Shown here: piece after piece, positions 16,334 through 24,826 of the stretch
How the letters are laid out: every line of letters begins with the position of its first letter
How positions within the stretch are numbered: position 1 is the stretch's first letter
Assembly: GCA_024403275.1 (NCBI GenBank)
Contig: JAKSSD010000014.1
Span: forward strand, 1 to 45,916
Reading direction: 5' to 3'
DNA from: Lachnospiraceae bacterium
Lineage (GTDB): Bacteria; Bacillota; Clostridia; Lachnospirales; Lachnospiraceae
DNA: 45,916 nucleotides
Translations under genes and position numbers: made by a program
The notes under the pieces: model-generated
What the model was told of the DNA's origin: nothing
The model's input: only the letters and a program-made list of their open reading frames with translations
The model's database searches: none

Positions 16334-17095
16334 TTAATATCTTACTGGAATACCCTCATTAGCAAGATATTTCTTAACTTCCATAATCTCAAGCTCTTTA
16401 AAGTGGAATAGGCTTGCAGCCAATGCCGCATCTGCTTTTCCAAGTTCAAAAGCATCTTTGAAATGTTCTAATTTACCAGCTCCGCCAGAGGCGATTACTG
16501 GAATAGATACGTTTTCAGCTACCATTCTTGTAAGCTCATTATCATATCCGTTCTTAGTTCCATCACAATCCATACTTGTAAGAAGAATTTCACCAGCTCC
16601 AAGTTCGCAGGCCTTCATTGCCCACTCAATGGCATCAATACCCATATCAACTCTTCCACCATTTTTGAAAATGTTCCAGCCTGAACCATCTGCTCTTCTT
16701 TTAGCATCTATGGCAACAACTACGCACTGTGAGCCAAATTTATCAGCAGCCTCAGCAATAAGATTAGGATTCATGATTGCTGCTGAATTAACAGCCACCT
16801 TATCAGCTCCCTCTCTTAAAATCTTCTTGAAATCATCTACTGTTCTAATACCACCACCAACAGTAAATGGTATAAATACGCTCTCCGCTACTGCTCTAAC
16901 CATATCAACCACAGTATTTCTCGCATCTGAACTTGCTGTGATATCAAGGAAAACAAGTTCGTCAGCGCCAGCCTTATCATAAGCGAGAGCACATTCTACA
17001 GGATCACCTGCATCTATCAAATTAACAAAATTAACGCCTTTAACAACTCTGCCTGCATTTACATCCAGACATGGAATAATTCTTTTTGTATGCAT
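16334..17095 (-). CDS. hisF: Imidazole glycerol phosphate synthase, cyclase subunit
   Basis: Uses ammonia from HisH to convert PRFAR to imidazole glycerol phosphate and AICAR in histidine synthesis. A (beta/alpha)8 protein of 253 residues with the catalytic aspartates D11 ([12 protein letters not shown]) and D130 (VVAIDAKRR). The phosphate-binding glycine segments TVGGGIR and ASGGAGK are present. The start codon lies one base after the hisH stop codon and its ribosome binding site (GGAGG) is inside the end of hisH, pointing to translational coupling. No other his genes are in the window. Confidence 0.97.
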   Translation of the reverse strand: MHTKRIIPCLDVNAGRVVKGVNFVNLIDAGDPVECALAYDKAGADELVFLDITASSDARNTVVDMVRAVAESVFIPFTVGGGIRTVDDFKKILREGADKVAVNSAAIMNPNLIAEAADKFGSQCVVVAIDAKRRADGSGWNIFKNGGRVDMGIDAIEWAMKACELGAGEILLTSMDCDGTKNGYDNELTRMVAENVSIPVIASGGAGKLEHFKDAFELGKADAALAASLFHFKELEIMEVKKYLANEGIPVRY

Positions 17096-17704
17096 TTATG
17101 CCTCCAGGAAATTATTTAAAATCTTAAGTCCGACTGTGCTGCTCTTTTCCGGATGGAACTGAGTAGCATAAATGTTACCTGTTTCTATTGCGGCATGAAT
17201 TGTAGCACCATATTCACTTGTTGCAGCAACCACATTCTCATCATCCGCCTGAAGATAATATGAATGGACGAAATACACATAGCTTCCTTCATCTACGCCC
17301 TTAAAAAGTGTACTTTCTTTAGGAAAATGTAAAGAGTTCCATCCCATATGAGGAATTTTTCTGTTATCCCCTTCTGGAAGTCTTACAATCTTACCAGGAA
17401 CGAGGCTTAAGCCTTTAACTCCAACACCCTCTTCACTTGAATCAAATATAAGCTGAAGCCCAAGACAAATGCCCATAAATGGCTTCTTTTCCTCAAGTAC
17501 AAGTTCTCTTATAACTTCTGTAAGTCCATATTCATTTAACTTGCCCATAGCATCTTCAAAAGCACCAACGCCTGGTAGAATAAGCTTGTCTGCTTTTTTC
17601 AAAAGATCAATATCTCTTGTAATCACACATTCATATCCAAGCTTGTTTACTGCCTTTTCAACACTCTTAATATTACCGGCATCATAATCAATAATAGCTA
17701 TCAT
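17096..17704 (-). CDS. hisH: Imidazole glycerol phosphate synthase, glutamine amidotransferase subunit
   Basis: Class I glutaminase that feeds ammonia to HisF. The triad is visible: C80 in GICLGLQ, H184 and E186 in QFHPEKS. The 202-residue length is normal, and the oxyanion-strand segment LPGVGAF is present. It lies 16 bp downstream of the charged membrane protein gene and abuts hisF, so the HisFH complex is made from one message. Confidence 0.96.
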   Translation of the reverse strand: MIAIIDYDAGNIKSVEKAVNKLGYECVITRDIDLLKKADKLILPGVGAFEDAMGKLNEYGLTEVIRELVLEEKKPFMGICLGLQLIFDSSEEGVGVKGLSLVPGKIVRLPEGDNRKIPHMGWNSLHFPKESTLFKGVDEGSYVYFVHSYYLQADDENVVAATSEYGATIHAAIETGNIYATQFHPEKSSTVGLKILNNFLEA

Positions 17705-17720
17705 TATTTAGTCCCCTGTG

Positions 17721-19559
17721 TTAGTTATTTATTTCAGCCTCTTCAGGAAGCAAATCTTCAATTGTATCATCTGTAACTTCTTCTGAAGACTCATCATTTC
17801 CGTTTTGATTGTCTGAAACTCCTGTTACAGATTCAAAATATTTCTCAGCACCAATATAGTATTTCTGACCTGAAATAAGATTATCTACAGCTACTGTATA
17901 ATATACTTTCTTTGCCTTACAGATTGCTTCAATATCCTCTTTCTCAATGCCATATTTCAAAGAAATCTTCTCATCGATTTCTTCTTTTTCAACACCTAAC
18001 TCATTAGTAATATTGAGAAGCTTGGCATCTACATACAAATTGTCGCACTCCTTTCGAAGTTCAAACATTGCATCGCAGATTTTCCTCTCATCACCCATAA
18101 GTTCATAAGCCTCAATCTTGTCCTTGAGAAGCGTTATTCTATACATCAAAGATGCTTTCTTAAAAATAAGCTCATCAGACTTACTAAGTCTCATTCCATA
18201 AAGCTTATTACTTGCAGTTTCATAATCGCCCTTGTAATAAGCAATTCTCGCCTCGTTTTTGGCAAGAAGTCTTGTTCCACCTACACAAAGCACCATTATA
18301 AGACCAAGCAAAGTCAGGCAGAATGCAGCAGTAAATATAATGCCACCCTTCTTGATATTTGACTTCTCCTGTGGTTCGTCCTTGACCTCTTTAGCCTTTG
18401 GAGCTTTCTTAGGCTTCTTTTCTTTTTTCTTCTTGTCCTTCTTGTTTGATTTCTTATCTTCTTCGTCAAGCTCTGCTTCTATTGAAGCATTATCCTTAGC
18501 CTTGCCTTTAGCCTTTTTATCGTTCTTTTTCTTCTTGTCTTTTTTGCCCTTTGACTCTTCTGCCTCTTCCTTAGGAGCCTCCTCATCGCTTTCATCATCT
18601 TCAGTTATAAATCCAAAGATTTTAGCAAATAAACCTTTCTTCTCTTTAGGTTCTTCCTGTCCTTGTGAAGCATCAGCTCCTTCAGCTTTATCTTTCTTTT
18701 TCTTCTTTTTCTTTTCTTTTTTCTTCTTGCCTTTTGCTGTTTCTTCGGCTTCTCCCTCTTTCGCAGGATTATCAAGATCTTCTATATCCATAGGCCCTAA
18801 ATTATCATCTACACCATCTAACATAGATAACAATTCATCATTAATAGCCTCATTATTTTCAGATTTATTAATGAGCTCATTAATCTCAGCAAGATCACTA
18901 TCCTGTGAATAATCAGGTTCATTTAATGTAGCTACGCTCTCTTCCTTAGCCTGCTTCTCAACATCTGCTAAAAGCTCATCCACATTTTCAAGATTAGCAA
19001 GGAAATCATCATCGCTTGTTGAAATAGAATCAAGTCCACTAATCGCTTCATCCATTTCGCTTAGCCCTGCTTCTGTTGCTTCTGAAACAGAATCTTCTTT
19101 TGCAGCTTCTTGAGTTTCAGACTCGTTAGCTACAGTTTCTTCTTTTGTAGTATCATTTGTTTCAGCTTCTTTAGTATCTGCCTCATCAGCATTTAACAAT
19201 CTTTCAGCTTCTTCCGGATTCTCTGCATATTTATCAATTCTGTCCTGAAGTTCCTTTGCAGATACTGTTCTTTCAGGATGAACATCAGATACGTCTGAAA
19301 GAATTGCATCAATCTCGTCCATATCTATTAATTCTTCCTGAAGAATTTCTTCCTCTTCAACTTCATCAAAGTCAGGCATCTGGTTTTCAAAATTATCATC
19401 CGGAATGGCATCCAAAAAAGCCTCTTCCGGCGCTTCTCCTTCGCCAGCGAGGATATCCTGTAAATCCATATCTTCCGCTAATTTCAATTCTGCCATTAGC
19501 TTTTCAACTTCATTATCATTTGCTATTTCATCATTTAATGAATTCTCATCCAAAGCCAT
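17721..19559 (-). CDS. Charge-segregated single-pass membrane protein, function unknown
   Basis: A 612-residue protein I do not recognise. Residues 1-270 are strongly acidic and low in complexity. Residues 276-400 alternate Lys-rich blocks (around 278-291, 338-355 and 370-390) with acidic stretches. One transmembrane helix spans about 406-428, and residues 433-580 form an ordered, probably helical domain with a repeat-like YYKGDYETA segment. With positive charge before the helix, the long charged region should be cytoplasmic and the C-terminal domain outside. Start: ATG after AAGGAG. It lies between cheV and hisH and appears to lead into the hisH-hisF-ung transcript. No function is inferred. 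Confidence 0.7.
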   Translation of the reverse strand: MALDENSLNDEIANDNEVEKLMAELKLAEDMDLQDILAGEGEAPEEAFLDAIPDDNFENQMPDFDEVEEEEILQEELIDMDEIDAILSDVSDVHPERTVSAKELQDRIDKYAENPEEAERLLNADEADTKEAETNDTTKEETVANESETQEAAKEDSVSEATEAGLSEMDEAISGLDSISTSDDDFLANLENVDELLADVEKQAKEESVATLNEPDYSQDSDLAEINELINKSENNEAINDELLSMLDGVDDNLGPMDIEDLDNPAKEGEAEETAKGKKKKEKKKKKKKDKAEGADASQGQEEPKEKKGLFAKIFGFITEDDESDEEAPKEEAEESKGKKDKKKKNDKKAKGKAKDNASIEAELDEEDKKSNKKDKKKKEKKPKKAPKAKEVKDEPQEKSNIKKGGIIFTAAFCLTLLGLIMVLCVGGTRLLAKNEARIAYYKGDYETASNKLYGMRLSKSDELIFKKASLMYRITLLKDKIEAYELMGDERKICDAMFELRKECDNLYVDAKLLNITNELGVEKEEIDEKISLKYGIEKEDIEAICKAKKVYYTVAVDNLISGQKYYIGAEKYFESVTGVSDNQNGNDESSEEVTDDTIEDLLPEEAEINN

Positions 19560-19591
19560 AGCCTGCTCCTTAAATACTTACTTTTAAACGT

Positions 19592-19616
19592 AAAAAGCCG
19601 AGATATAATCCCGGCT
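19592..19616 (-). terminator. Terminator after cheV
   Basis: AGCCG (19596-19600) and CGGCT (19612-19616) form a short stem followed on the minus strand by a T5 run, immediately after the cheV stop codon. The next gene starts only 33 bp further on, so partial read-through is possible. Confidence 0.65.
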
Positions 19617-19621
19617 GTTAT

Positions 19622-20518
19622 TTACTGCGTTACCGCTGCATCAACCTCTTTAACAAGATTTACAATTTCAGGTTTTGATAACTGCGCTGTTGCACCAAGT
19701 GCTTCACCTTTTCTTCTCATTTCTTCATTAACAAGCGAAGAGAATATAATTACTGGAAGTGATCCCAATTCTGAATCATCTCTTATAAGCTTAAGCAGTC
19801 TGTGTCCATCCATTCTTGGCATCTCAATATCTGTTATAACGCATCTTGCCACATCAGATATTGTACCGCGTTCCTTAGCTTCCTTAAGAATCATCCAGGC
19901 TTCTTCACCATTTTCACAGCTAATAACATTTGTATAGCCTGCTCTGTTAAGTGAATCCTTAACAAGCTTGTTAAGAAGAACTGAATCCTCTGCAAAAAGA
20001 ATAGGAATAGCGTTTCTATCTCTTTCACCAAGTTCATTTAAGTCTGAAACTTTAATTCCTGTGCTTGGATTAATATCTGCTACAATCTTTTCAAAATCAA
20101 GAATAATAATCAATTTACCATTGATATTTACAATACCTGTTGAAACGCTGTCGTTTACATTTGAAAATGTTGCTTCAGGTTTCATAATCTGTGTCCAGGA
20201 TACTCTGTGAATACCAATTACATTTTCTACATGGAATGCTATATCCAACTGATTGAAATTAGTTACAATGAAAAGTCCGCCTGGTTTGCTTTCGCCTCTC
20301 TGAAGACAGTTTGAAAGGTCAACCGCTGTAATCATTGTATCTCTTGGCATAAATATACCTTCAATACTAGGATGTGCATTTGGCACTGGTGTTACCGGCT
20401 GATAGTTAATAATTTCTCTAATCTTAGCCACATTAATTCCGTAAGAATTACCTGCTATTGTAAATTCTAGAACTTCAAGTTCATTAGTTCCATTCTCAAT
20501 TAGAATCTTGCTCTCCAT
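19622..20518 (-). CDS. cheV: Chemotaxis coupling protein CheV (CheW-REC)
   Basis: Links chemoreceptors to the CheA kinase and can be tuned by phosphorylation. The CheW-like domain is at about 12-150 and the receiver domain at 172-298. The receiver has its acidic pair E177/D178, phospho-acceptor D230 in ITDIEMPRMDG and K282 in SKPE. At 298 residues it is a normal CheV. Start: ATG after GAGGTGA. No cheA or cheW is nearby; a chemoreceptor gene at 43179 is the only other chemotaxis gene in the window. Confidence 0.93.
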   Translation of the reverse strand: MESKILIENGTNELEVLEFTIAGNSYGINVAKIREIINYQPVTPVPNAHPSIEGIFMPRDTMITAVDLSNCLQRGESKPGGLFIVTNFNQLDIAFHVENVIGIHRVSWTQIMKPEATFSNVNDSVSTGIVNINGKLIIILDFEKIVADINPSTGIKVSDLNELGERDRNAIPILFAEDSVLLNKLVKDSLNRAGYTNVISCENGEEAWMILKEAKERGTISDVARCVITDIEMPRMDGHRLLKLIRDDSELGSLPVIIFSSLVNEEMRRKGEALGATAQLSKPEIVNLVKEVDAAVTQ

Positions 20519-20563
20519 ATAGTCACCTCACCCAATCTGTATCTTCTCAACATCATAAAGAAA

Positions 20564-20593
20564 ACACGCGTTTATTATACCATAAACGCGTGT
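20564..20593 (-). terminator. 12-bp perfect hairpin between tRNA-Pro and cheV
   Basis: A perfect 12-bp stem (20564-20575 with 20582-20593, containing ACGCGT) has a 6-base loop and a T-rich minus-strand flank. It lies 25 bp past the tRNA 3' end and fits a tRNA terminator. Confidence 0.7.
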
Positions 20594-20617
20594 AAAATCA
20601 TAGATAAATATAAAAAA

Positions 20618-20692
20618 TCGGAGTGACAAGATTTGAACTTGCGACCTCTGCCTCCCTAAGGCAGCGCTCTAGCCAAACTGAGCCACACCCCG
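20618..20692 (-). tRNA. tRNA-Pro (anticodon AGG)
   Basis: Folds as a full cloverleaf: acceptor CGGGGTG/CACTCCG with one G-T pair, D stem GCTC/GAGC, anticodon stem CTGCC/GGCAG with loop TTAGGGA, and T arm GCAAG-TTCAAAT-CTTGT. The anticodon is AGG, at 20655-20657, so the wobble base is A34. CCA is not encoded. A consensus-like promoter lies just upstream. Confidence 0.93.
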
Positions 20693-20721
20693 ATTCAAGT
20701 CCTTTCAGACTTGCAACGCTA

Positions 20722-20750
20722 ATTATACTTAAGCCCTATTTAATAGTCAA
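20722..20750 (-). promoter_or_regulatory. Promoter of tRNA-Pro
   Basis: Minus-strand TTGACT (20745-20750), 17-bp spacer and TATAAT (20722-20727), about 30 bp before the tRNA 5' end. Confidence 0.8.
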
Positions 20751-20764
20751 GTTTTAATTCAAGC

Positions 20765-20832
20765 GTAAATATCCCTTTATTTAAGGCTTATTTCTCCTGT
20801 AAATATTCCTTTATTCAAGGCTTATTTATTCT
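20765..20832. repeat. 34-bp tandem duplication
   Basis: Two adjacent copies (20765-20798 and 20799-20832) start GTAAATAT and share CCTTTATT-AAGGCTTATTT, with a few substitutions. The second copy's AAGGCTT (20817-20823) can pair with AAGCCTT (20838-20844), followed by a T5 run on the plus strand, so the end may act as a weak terminator. No gene is visible in this stretch. Confidence 0.6.
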
Positions 20833-20878
20833 GAAAAAAGCCTTTTTATAATAATGTGTATAACGTCATAACGTTATA

Positions 20879-21460
20879 TCATTGAACTTCTTCAGTGCCT
20901 GTCTCAGAACTTGCATCCCCAGCTTTAAGCATTTTGATTTCATCCTTAAAAGGCTTTGCATTCTGCATTGCTCTAGCAGTGAAAACAATTGCAACCACAT
21001 GAATTGCGATCTTGCAAAGAGCTATAAATCCAACTACCAGTAAAAGCAACAATGTAATAAGCTCAGATGTACCAGGATAAGCTATTTCCTTAGCACTTCT
21101 AAACAAAACTACACCAATGAAAACAAGTACTACTTCCCATAATGCATATAAACCCATACTAACCATTGCGCCTATAGCCTGCTTCACTGCCATCATTATT
21201 TCATATACAAGAAAGATTATGAACCCAACAATTGTCATAGGAACAAAAAAGAATGAATATACGATTATTATTCTTCTGACGATCCAAGGGAAAGCAGAAC
21301 CTCCGCCTATTAGAACAATCGCAAGCAAAATAATGCCTATTAATGTCATAATAAATGGTTCAAGCACTGATAATCTACCAATGATTAACCATGGATGTCT
21401 GTACTCTTTGTTTATTTTCTTTTTCAGTTCTTTTATACGCAATATATTTTTCTCTTCCAT
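20879..21460 (-). CDS. Small multi-pass membrane protein, function unknown
   Basis: A 193-residue protein with a short basic cytoplasmic N-terminus and about four to five hydrophobic helices between residues 25 and 165, ending in an acidic tail. I recognise no family motif. Start: ATG after GAGG. It follows a second small membrane protein gene by 18 bp, and both follow engB, so the three are probably co-transcribed. The two membrane proteins do not look clearly homologous to each other by eye. Confidence 0.65.
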   Translation of the reverse strand: MEEKNILRIKELKKKINKEYRHPWLIIGRLSVLEPFIMTLIGIILLAIVLIGGGSAFPWIVRRIIIVYSFFFVPMTIVGFIIFLVYEIMMAVKQAIGAMVSMGLYALWEVVLVFIGVVLFRSAKEIAYPGTSELITLLLLLVVGFIALCKIAIHVVAIVFTARAMQNAKPFKDEIKMLKAGDASSETGTEEVQ

Positions 21461-21478
21461 ATTTTTCCTCTAAACTAT

Positions 21479-21961
21479 TTATACAAATAATAAAATCAAA
21501 CTTGTCAATAACGATACAACTATAAAAATAGCCACTCCTATTATATCAATAGCTAGTGTCAGTCCACTTGGAATACCTGCTATCAATGAAAGCTTAAAAA
21601 CTTTGTTCATGTTTAAGCTTTTTAATTCTTTTCTATTAAAAATAGCATTAAGCATAAATACTAATAATACTATAGAGATAAAGCTTAATACCAAACCAAT
21701 TGCCAGGGCTACTATAAATATTATAACCGCACCTGTAACGCCTAATACATAACTTAACATCTCATTAATAAAATCTCCGCCGCTATTTGCTGCACCTACA
21801 CCACCTAGAAGCATCGATATAATGCATCCTAAAATGCATCCAATCTCTCCAAATAAATTAAGAAGGAACAAAACAAACAAAGCTATATCAAAGCCAAAAA
21901 ACACGTTCCATTTCTTTCTCAATCTTTTTGCTTCCTCTTCTCCCCAGTATCTTTCTTCCAT
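21479..21961 (-). CDS. Small multi-pass membrane protein, function unknown
   Basis: A 160-residue protein. A charged N-terminus (MEERYWGEEEAKRLRKKW) is followed by about four hydrophobic helices and almost no polar tail. No family is recognised. Start: ATG after GGGAG. It begins 26 bp after engB and is followed closely by another membrane protein gene, so a shared transcript is likely. Confidence 0.65.
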   Translation of the reverse strand: MEERYWGEEEAKRLRKKWNVFFGFDIALFVLFLLNLFGEIGCILGCIISMLLGGVGAANSGGDFINEMLSYVLGVTGAVIIFIVALAIGLVLSFISIVLLVFMLNAIFNRKELKSLNMNKVFKLSLIAGIPSGLTLAIDIIGVAIFIVVSLLTSLILLFV

Positions 21962-21987
21962 AATTCTCCCTTTCTTTACACTTTATT

Positions 21988-22587
21988 TTATGCCTCGTCA
22001 TTCATACTAAGATATTCATCAACAATACTATAAATATCTTCAAGTCCTGATTTATTCTCTGCCGAGAAAGGAATAATTGTACTTCCTTCAACACACTTAA
22101 GAGTCTTTCTAATCAACGCAACCTGTTTTTGCGCAGCACCCTTTGAAATCTTGTCTGACTTAGTAGCTATAATAATTGGCTCAAATCCATTAGCCAATAT
22201 CCAGTCATACATCTGCTTGTCATTAGCACTTGGCTCATGTCTAATATCTATAAGTAAAAATACTACTTTAAGCTGAGGTGATTTCTTAAGATATCTCTCA
22301 ATCATCTTGCCCCATTGTACTTTGACCGATTCAGTCACTTTTGCATATCCGTATCCTGGCAGATCCACCAAATACATTTCATCATTAATATTGTAATAAT
22401 TAATAGTCTGTGTCTTTCCTGGCTGTTGTGAAACCCTGGCATATGACTTTCTATTCATAAATGCATTTATAAGTGATGATTTGCCTACATTACTCTTGCC
22501 TGCAAATGCAAATTCCGGATGTGCATTGTTCGGTAACTTACTAGTTATTCCACATACTGTTTCCAAATTAACCGATTTAATCTTCAT
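21988..22587 (-). CDS. engB: Ribosome biogenesis GTPase YsxC/EngB
   Basis: GTPase needed for late assembly of the 50S ribosomal subunit. The G1 motif GKSNVGKS is at 30-37, with DLPGYG (G3) and TKSDK (G4). Length, 199 residues, matches the family. Start: ATG after GAGG. It is separated from the clp cluster by the inverted-repeat element at 22743-22892, although engB next to clpX/lon genes is a common Firmicute arrangement. Confidence 0.95.
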   Translation of the reverse strand: MKIKSVNLETVCGITSKLPNNAHPEFAFAGKSNVGKSSLINAFMNRKSYARVSQQPGKTQTINYYNINDEMYLVDLPGYGYAKVTESVKVQWGKMIERYLKKSPQLKVVFLLIDIRHEPSANDKQMYDWILANGFEPIIIATKSDKISKGAAQKQVALIRKTLKCVEGSTIIPFSAENKSGLEDIYSIVDEYLSMNDEA

Positions 22588-22742
22588 AATTAAAACCTCT
22601 ATATCCTCAATTAAACAAAACCGTTTAAACTATCTTCAATAATACCAAAACTACTAATATTTGTCTCTAAAAACAAAGTTAAAACTCCTAACGCCAATCC
22701 CGCCTCATTCCGGCAATTCCTTGCCCCTCGCTTGTATATCCT

Positions 22743-22892
22743 AAAACTTCTGCTGGCACGTATAGATTATAGCAGACCTTTTCACGCCGTCGGCACTTAG
22801 CGAGATTGTTTACAAATCGAGCTTAGTACCGCTACGAGCGTGAACAGAGCGAAAGCGTGTCTGCGGAATCTATACTGCCAAGTAGAAGTTTT
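22743..22892. repeat. Imperfect inverted-repeat element, possible structured RNA
   Basis: The left arm 22743-22768 (AAAACTTCT...TATAGATT) pairs with the right arm 22867-22892 (AATCTATA...AGAAGTTTT) with only a few mismatches. Inside, CAGAC (22773-22777) and CACGC (22783-22787) pair with GCGTGTCTG (22855-22863), and a GC-GAAA-GC tetraloop-like segment lies at about 22849-22856. The whole could fold into one long branched hairpin. It is more GC-rich than its surroundings, has no ORF, and lies between clpX and engB. It may be a mobile MITE-like repeat or an RNA; I cannot place it in a known family. Confidence 0.75.
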
Positions 22893-22903
22893 CCTCTTAT
22901 ACA

Positions 22904-22928
22904 CAAAAAGGGGCAAATAAATTGCCCC
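22904..22928 (-). terminator. Terminator after clpX
   Basis: GGGGCAA (22910-22916) pairs with TTGCCCC (22922-22928), loop of five, followed on the minus strand by T5. It lies 8 bp after the clpX stop codon. Confidence 0.9.
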
Positions 22929-22935
22929 CTGAATT

Positions 22936-24207
22936 TTATTTGTGCTTTACTATTGGTTTGGAAATTCCAAGAATGGAATCTTTTGTAATCCTGCACTCTT
23001 CGATAGTCTCGTCAGATGGAATCTCAAACATAACATCCATCATAACCTTCTCCATAATGGAACGAATACCACGAGCACCAGTCTTTCTTTCAAATGCTTC
23101 CTTTGCAATCTCTTCGATGGCATCATCATCAAAGAAAAGGTTAACATCATCAAGTTTAAATAATGCTGCATACTGCTTAATCATTGAGTTCTTAGGCTCT
23201 TTGATAATTCTCACAAGTGCCTCAGTATCAAGGCCATCAAGCGAAACAGTAATTGGAACACGACCTACAAATTCTGGAATAATACCAAATTTAACTAAGT
23301 CCTGAGGAGTAACTTCTTTAAGAATACTGCTCTTTTCCAATATATTTGATTTAACCATGTCAGCATTGAAACCAATGGTTTTCTGGTTCATTCTCTGTTC
23401 AATAATTGTTTCGAGGCCATCAAATGCTCCGCCACAAATGAAGAGAATATTTGTTGTGTCAATAGGAATAGTCTCCTGGTTAGGATGCTTTCTTCCACCC
23501 TGAGGTGGTACTGAAGCTACTGTTCCTTCAATGATCTTAAGTAATGCCTGCTGAACGCCTTCACCAGATACATCTCTTGTAATAGATACATTCTCGCTCT
23601 TCTTGGTAATCTTATCGATTTCATCGATATAAACGATACCATACTCTGCTCTTTCAAGATCATAATCTGCAGCCTGAATAAGCTTGAGAAGAATATTCTC
23701 AACGTCTTCACCTACATAACCTGCTTCTGTAAGTGTTGTAGCATCACAGATAGCAAATGGTACATTTATAATCTTAGCAAGTGTCTGAGCAAGATATGTC
23801 TTACCTGAACCAGTAGGTCCAAGCATAAGTAAATTACTCTTCTGCAATTCAACTCCAAGATCTGCTGGAGCCATTACTCTCTTATAGTGGTTATATACTG
23901 CAACTGAAAGAACCTTTTTAGCTTCTTCCTGTCCAATAACATAATCATCAAGGAATTCTTTAATCTGCTTTGGTTTTAAAAGATTAATCTCAAGGTCATT
24001 TTTCTTTGCACCCTGACCAAACATCTCATCCTCGAACTCGCTCTTATAATCAAAATTCATGATTTCATTACAAGTTCTAATACACTCATCACAGATATAG
24101 ATTCCATCAGGTCCTGCTATAAGCTGTCCAACCTGTTTCTGAGTCTTTCCACAAAAAGAGCATTTAATTTTAGAAGTCTTGTCGTTAGTTGTCTTTTTTC
24201 CTGCCAT
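22936..24207 (-). CDS. clpX: ATP-dependent Clp protease ATPase subunit ClpX
   Basis: AAA+ unfoldase that feeds substrates to ClpP. The N-terminal zinc-binding domain has C16, C19, C39 and C42. Walker A is GPTGSGKT (near residue 130), Walker B is IVYIDEIDK, and the sensor region GARGIR is near the C-terminus. Length, 423 residues, is normal. Start: ATG after AGGAG. The gene follows clpP by 7 bp and ends in a strong terminator, closing the tig-clpP-clpX operon. Confidence 0.98.
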   Translation of the reverse strand: MAGKKTTNDKTSKIKCSFCGKTQKQVGQLIAGPDGIYICDECIRTCNEIMNFDYKSEFEDEMFGQGAKKNDLEINLLKPKQIKEFLDDYVIGQEEAKKVLSVAVYNHYKRVMAPADLGVELQKSNLLMLGPTGSGKTYLAQTLAKIINVPFAICDATTLTEAGYVGEDVENILLKLIQAADYDLERAEYGIVYIDEIDKITKKSENVSITRDVSGEGVQQALLKIIEGTVASVPPQGGRKHPNQETIPIDTTNILFICGGAFDGLETIIEQRMNQKTIGFNADMVKSNILEKSSILKEVTPQDLVKFGIIPEFVGRVPITVSLDGLDTEALVRIIKEPKNSMIKQYAALFKLDDVNLFFDDDAIEEIAKEAFERKTGARGIRSIMEKVMMDVMFEIPSDETIEECRITKDSILGISKPIVKHK

Positions 24208-24214
24208 AATACTC

Positions 24215-24805
24215 CTACTTATCTTCGCGAGAAGTGATTACGCTATCAATTAATCCATACTCACAAGCTTCATCAGCTGTCATCCAGTTATCACGATCTG
24301 TATCCTTTGCGATAACTTCAAGTGGCTGATTACAGTTCTCAGCAAGAATCTTATTTAACTTTTCCTTTGTATGAAGAATATGCTTTGCAGCAATTTCAAT
24401 CTCAGTTGCCTGACCTTGAGCACCGCCAAGTGGCTGGTGAATCATGATTTCAGCATTAGGAAGAGCCATTCTCTTGCCCTTTGTTCCACCTGATAAAAGG
24501 AATGCACCCATAGATGCAGCCATACCGATACAGATAGTAGAAACATCACATTTGATGTACTGCATTGTATCATAGATAGCCATACCAGCAGTTACTGAAC
24601 CACCTGGGCTATTTATATAGAGCTGAATGTCCTTTTCTGGATCTTCAGCTTCCAAGAAAAGAAGCTGAGCTACAACAAGTGATGCTGTAACCTCATTTAC
24701 TTCTTCTCCAAGGAAAATAATTCTGTCTTTTAATAAACGTGAATAGATATCGTAGCTTCTCTCACCACGACTAGTCTGTTCAATGACATAAGGTACTAAA
24801 CTCAT
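24215..24805 (-). CDS. clpP: ATP-dependent Clp protease proteolytic subunit
   Basis: Serine protease that forms the barrel under ClpX. The triad is at the standard places: S98 (GMAASMGA), H123 (MIHQPLGG) and D172 (DTDRDNWM). The frame is open six codons further upstream, but ATG 24805 has AGGAGGG at ideal spacing and starts [10 protein letters not shown] as in the family, giving 196 residues. The propeptide is minimal. Confidence 0.98.
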   Translation of the reverse strand: MSLVPYVIEQTSRGERSYDIYSRLLKDRIIFLGEEVNEVTASLVVAQLLFLEAEDPEKDIQLYINSPGGSVTAGMAIYDTMQYIKCDVSTICIGMAASMGAFLLSGGTKGKRMALPNAEIMIHQPLGGAQGQATEIEIAAKHILHTKEKLNKILAENCNQPLEVIAKDTDRDNWMTADEACEYGLIDSVITSREDK

Positions 24806-24826
24806 ATTGTTCCCTCCTATCAATCA

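Noticed and set aside
18259-18912. Plus-strand ORF of 217 codons rich in Ser and Phe
   Set aside because: It is the antisense shadow of the Lys- and Glu-rich gene at 17721-19559.
20822-20847. Plus-strand terminator (AAGGCTT/AAGCCTT with T5)
   Set aside because: No plus-strand gene ends nearby, so I report it only as part of the duplication and do not call it as a terminator.
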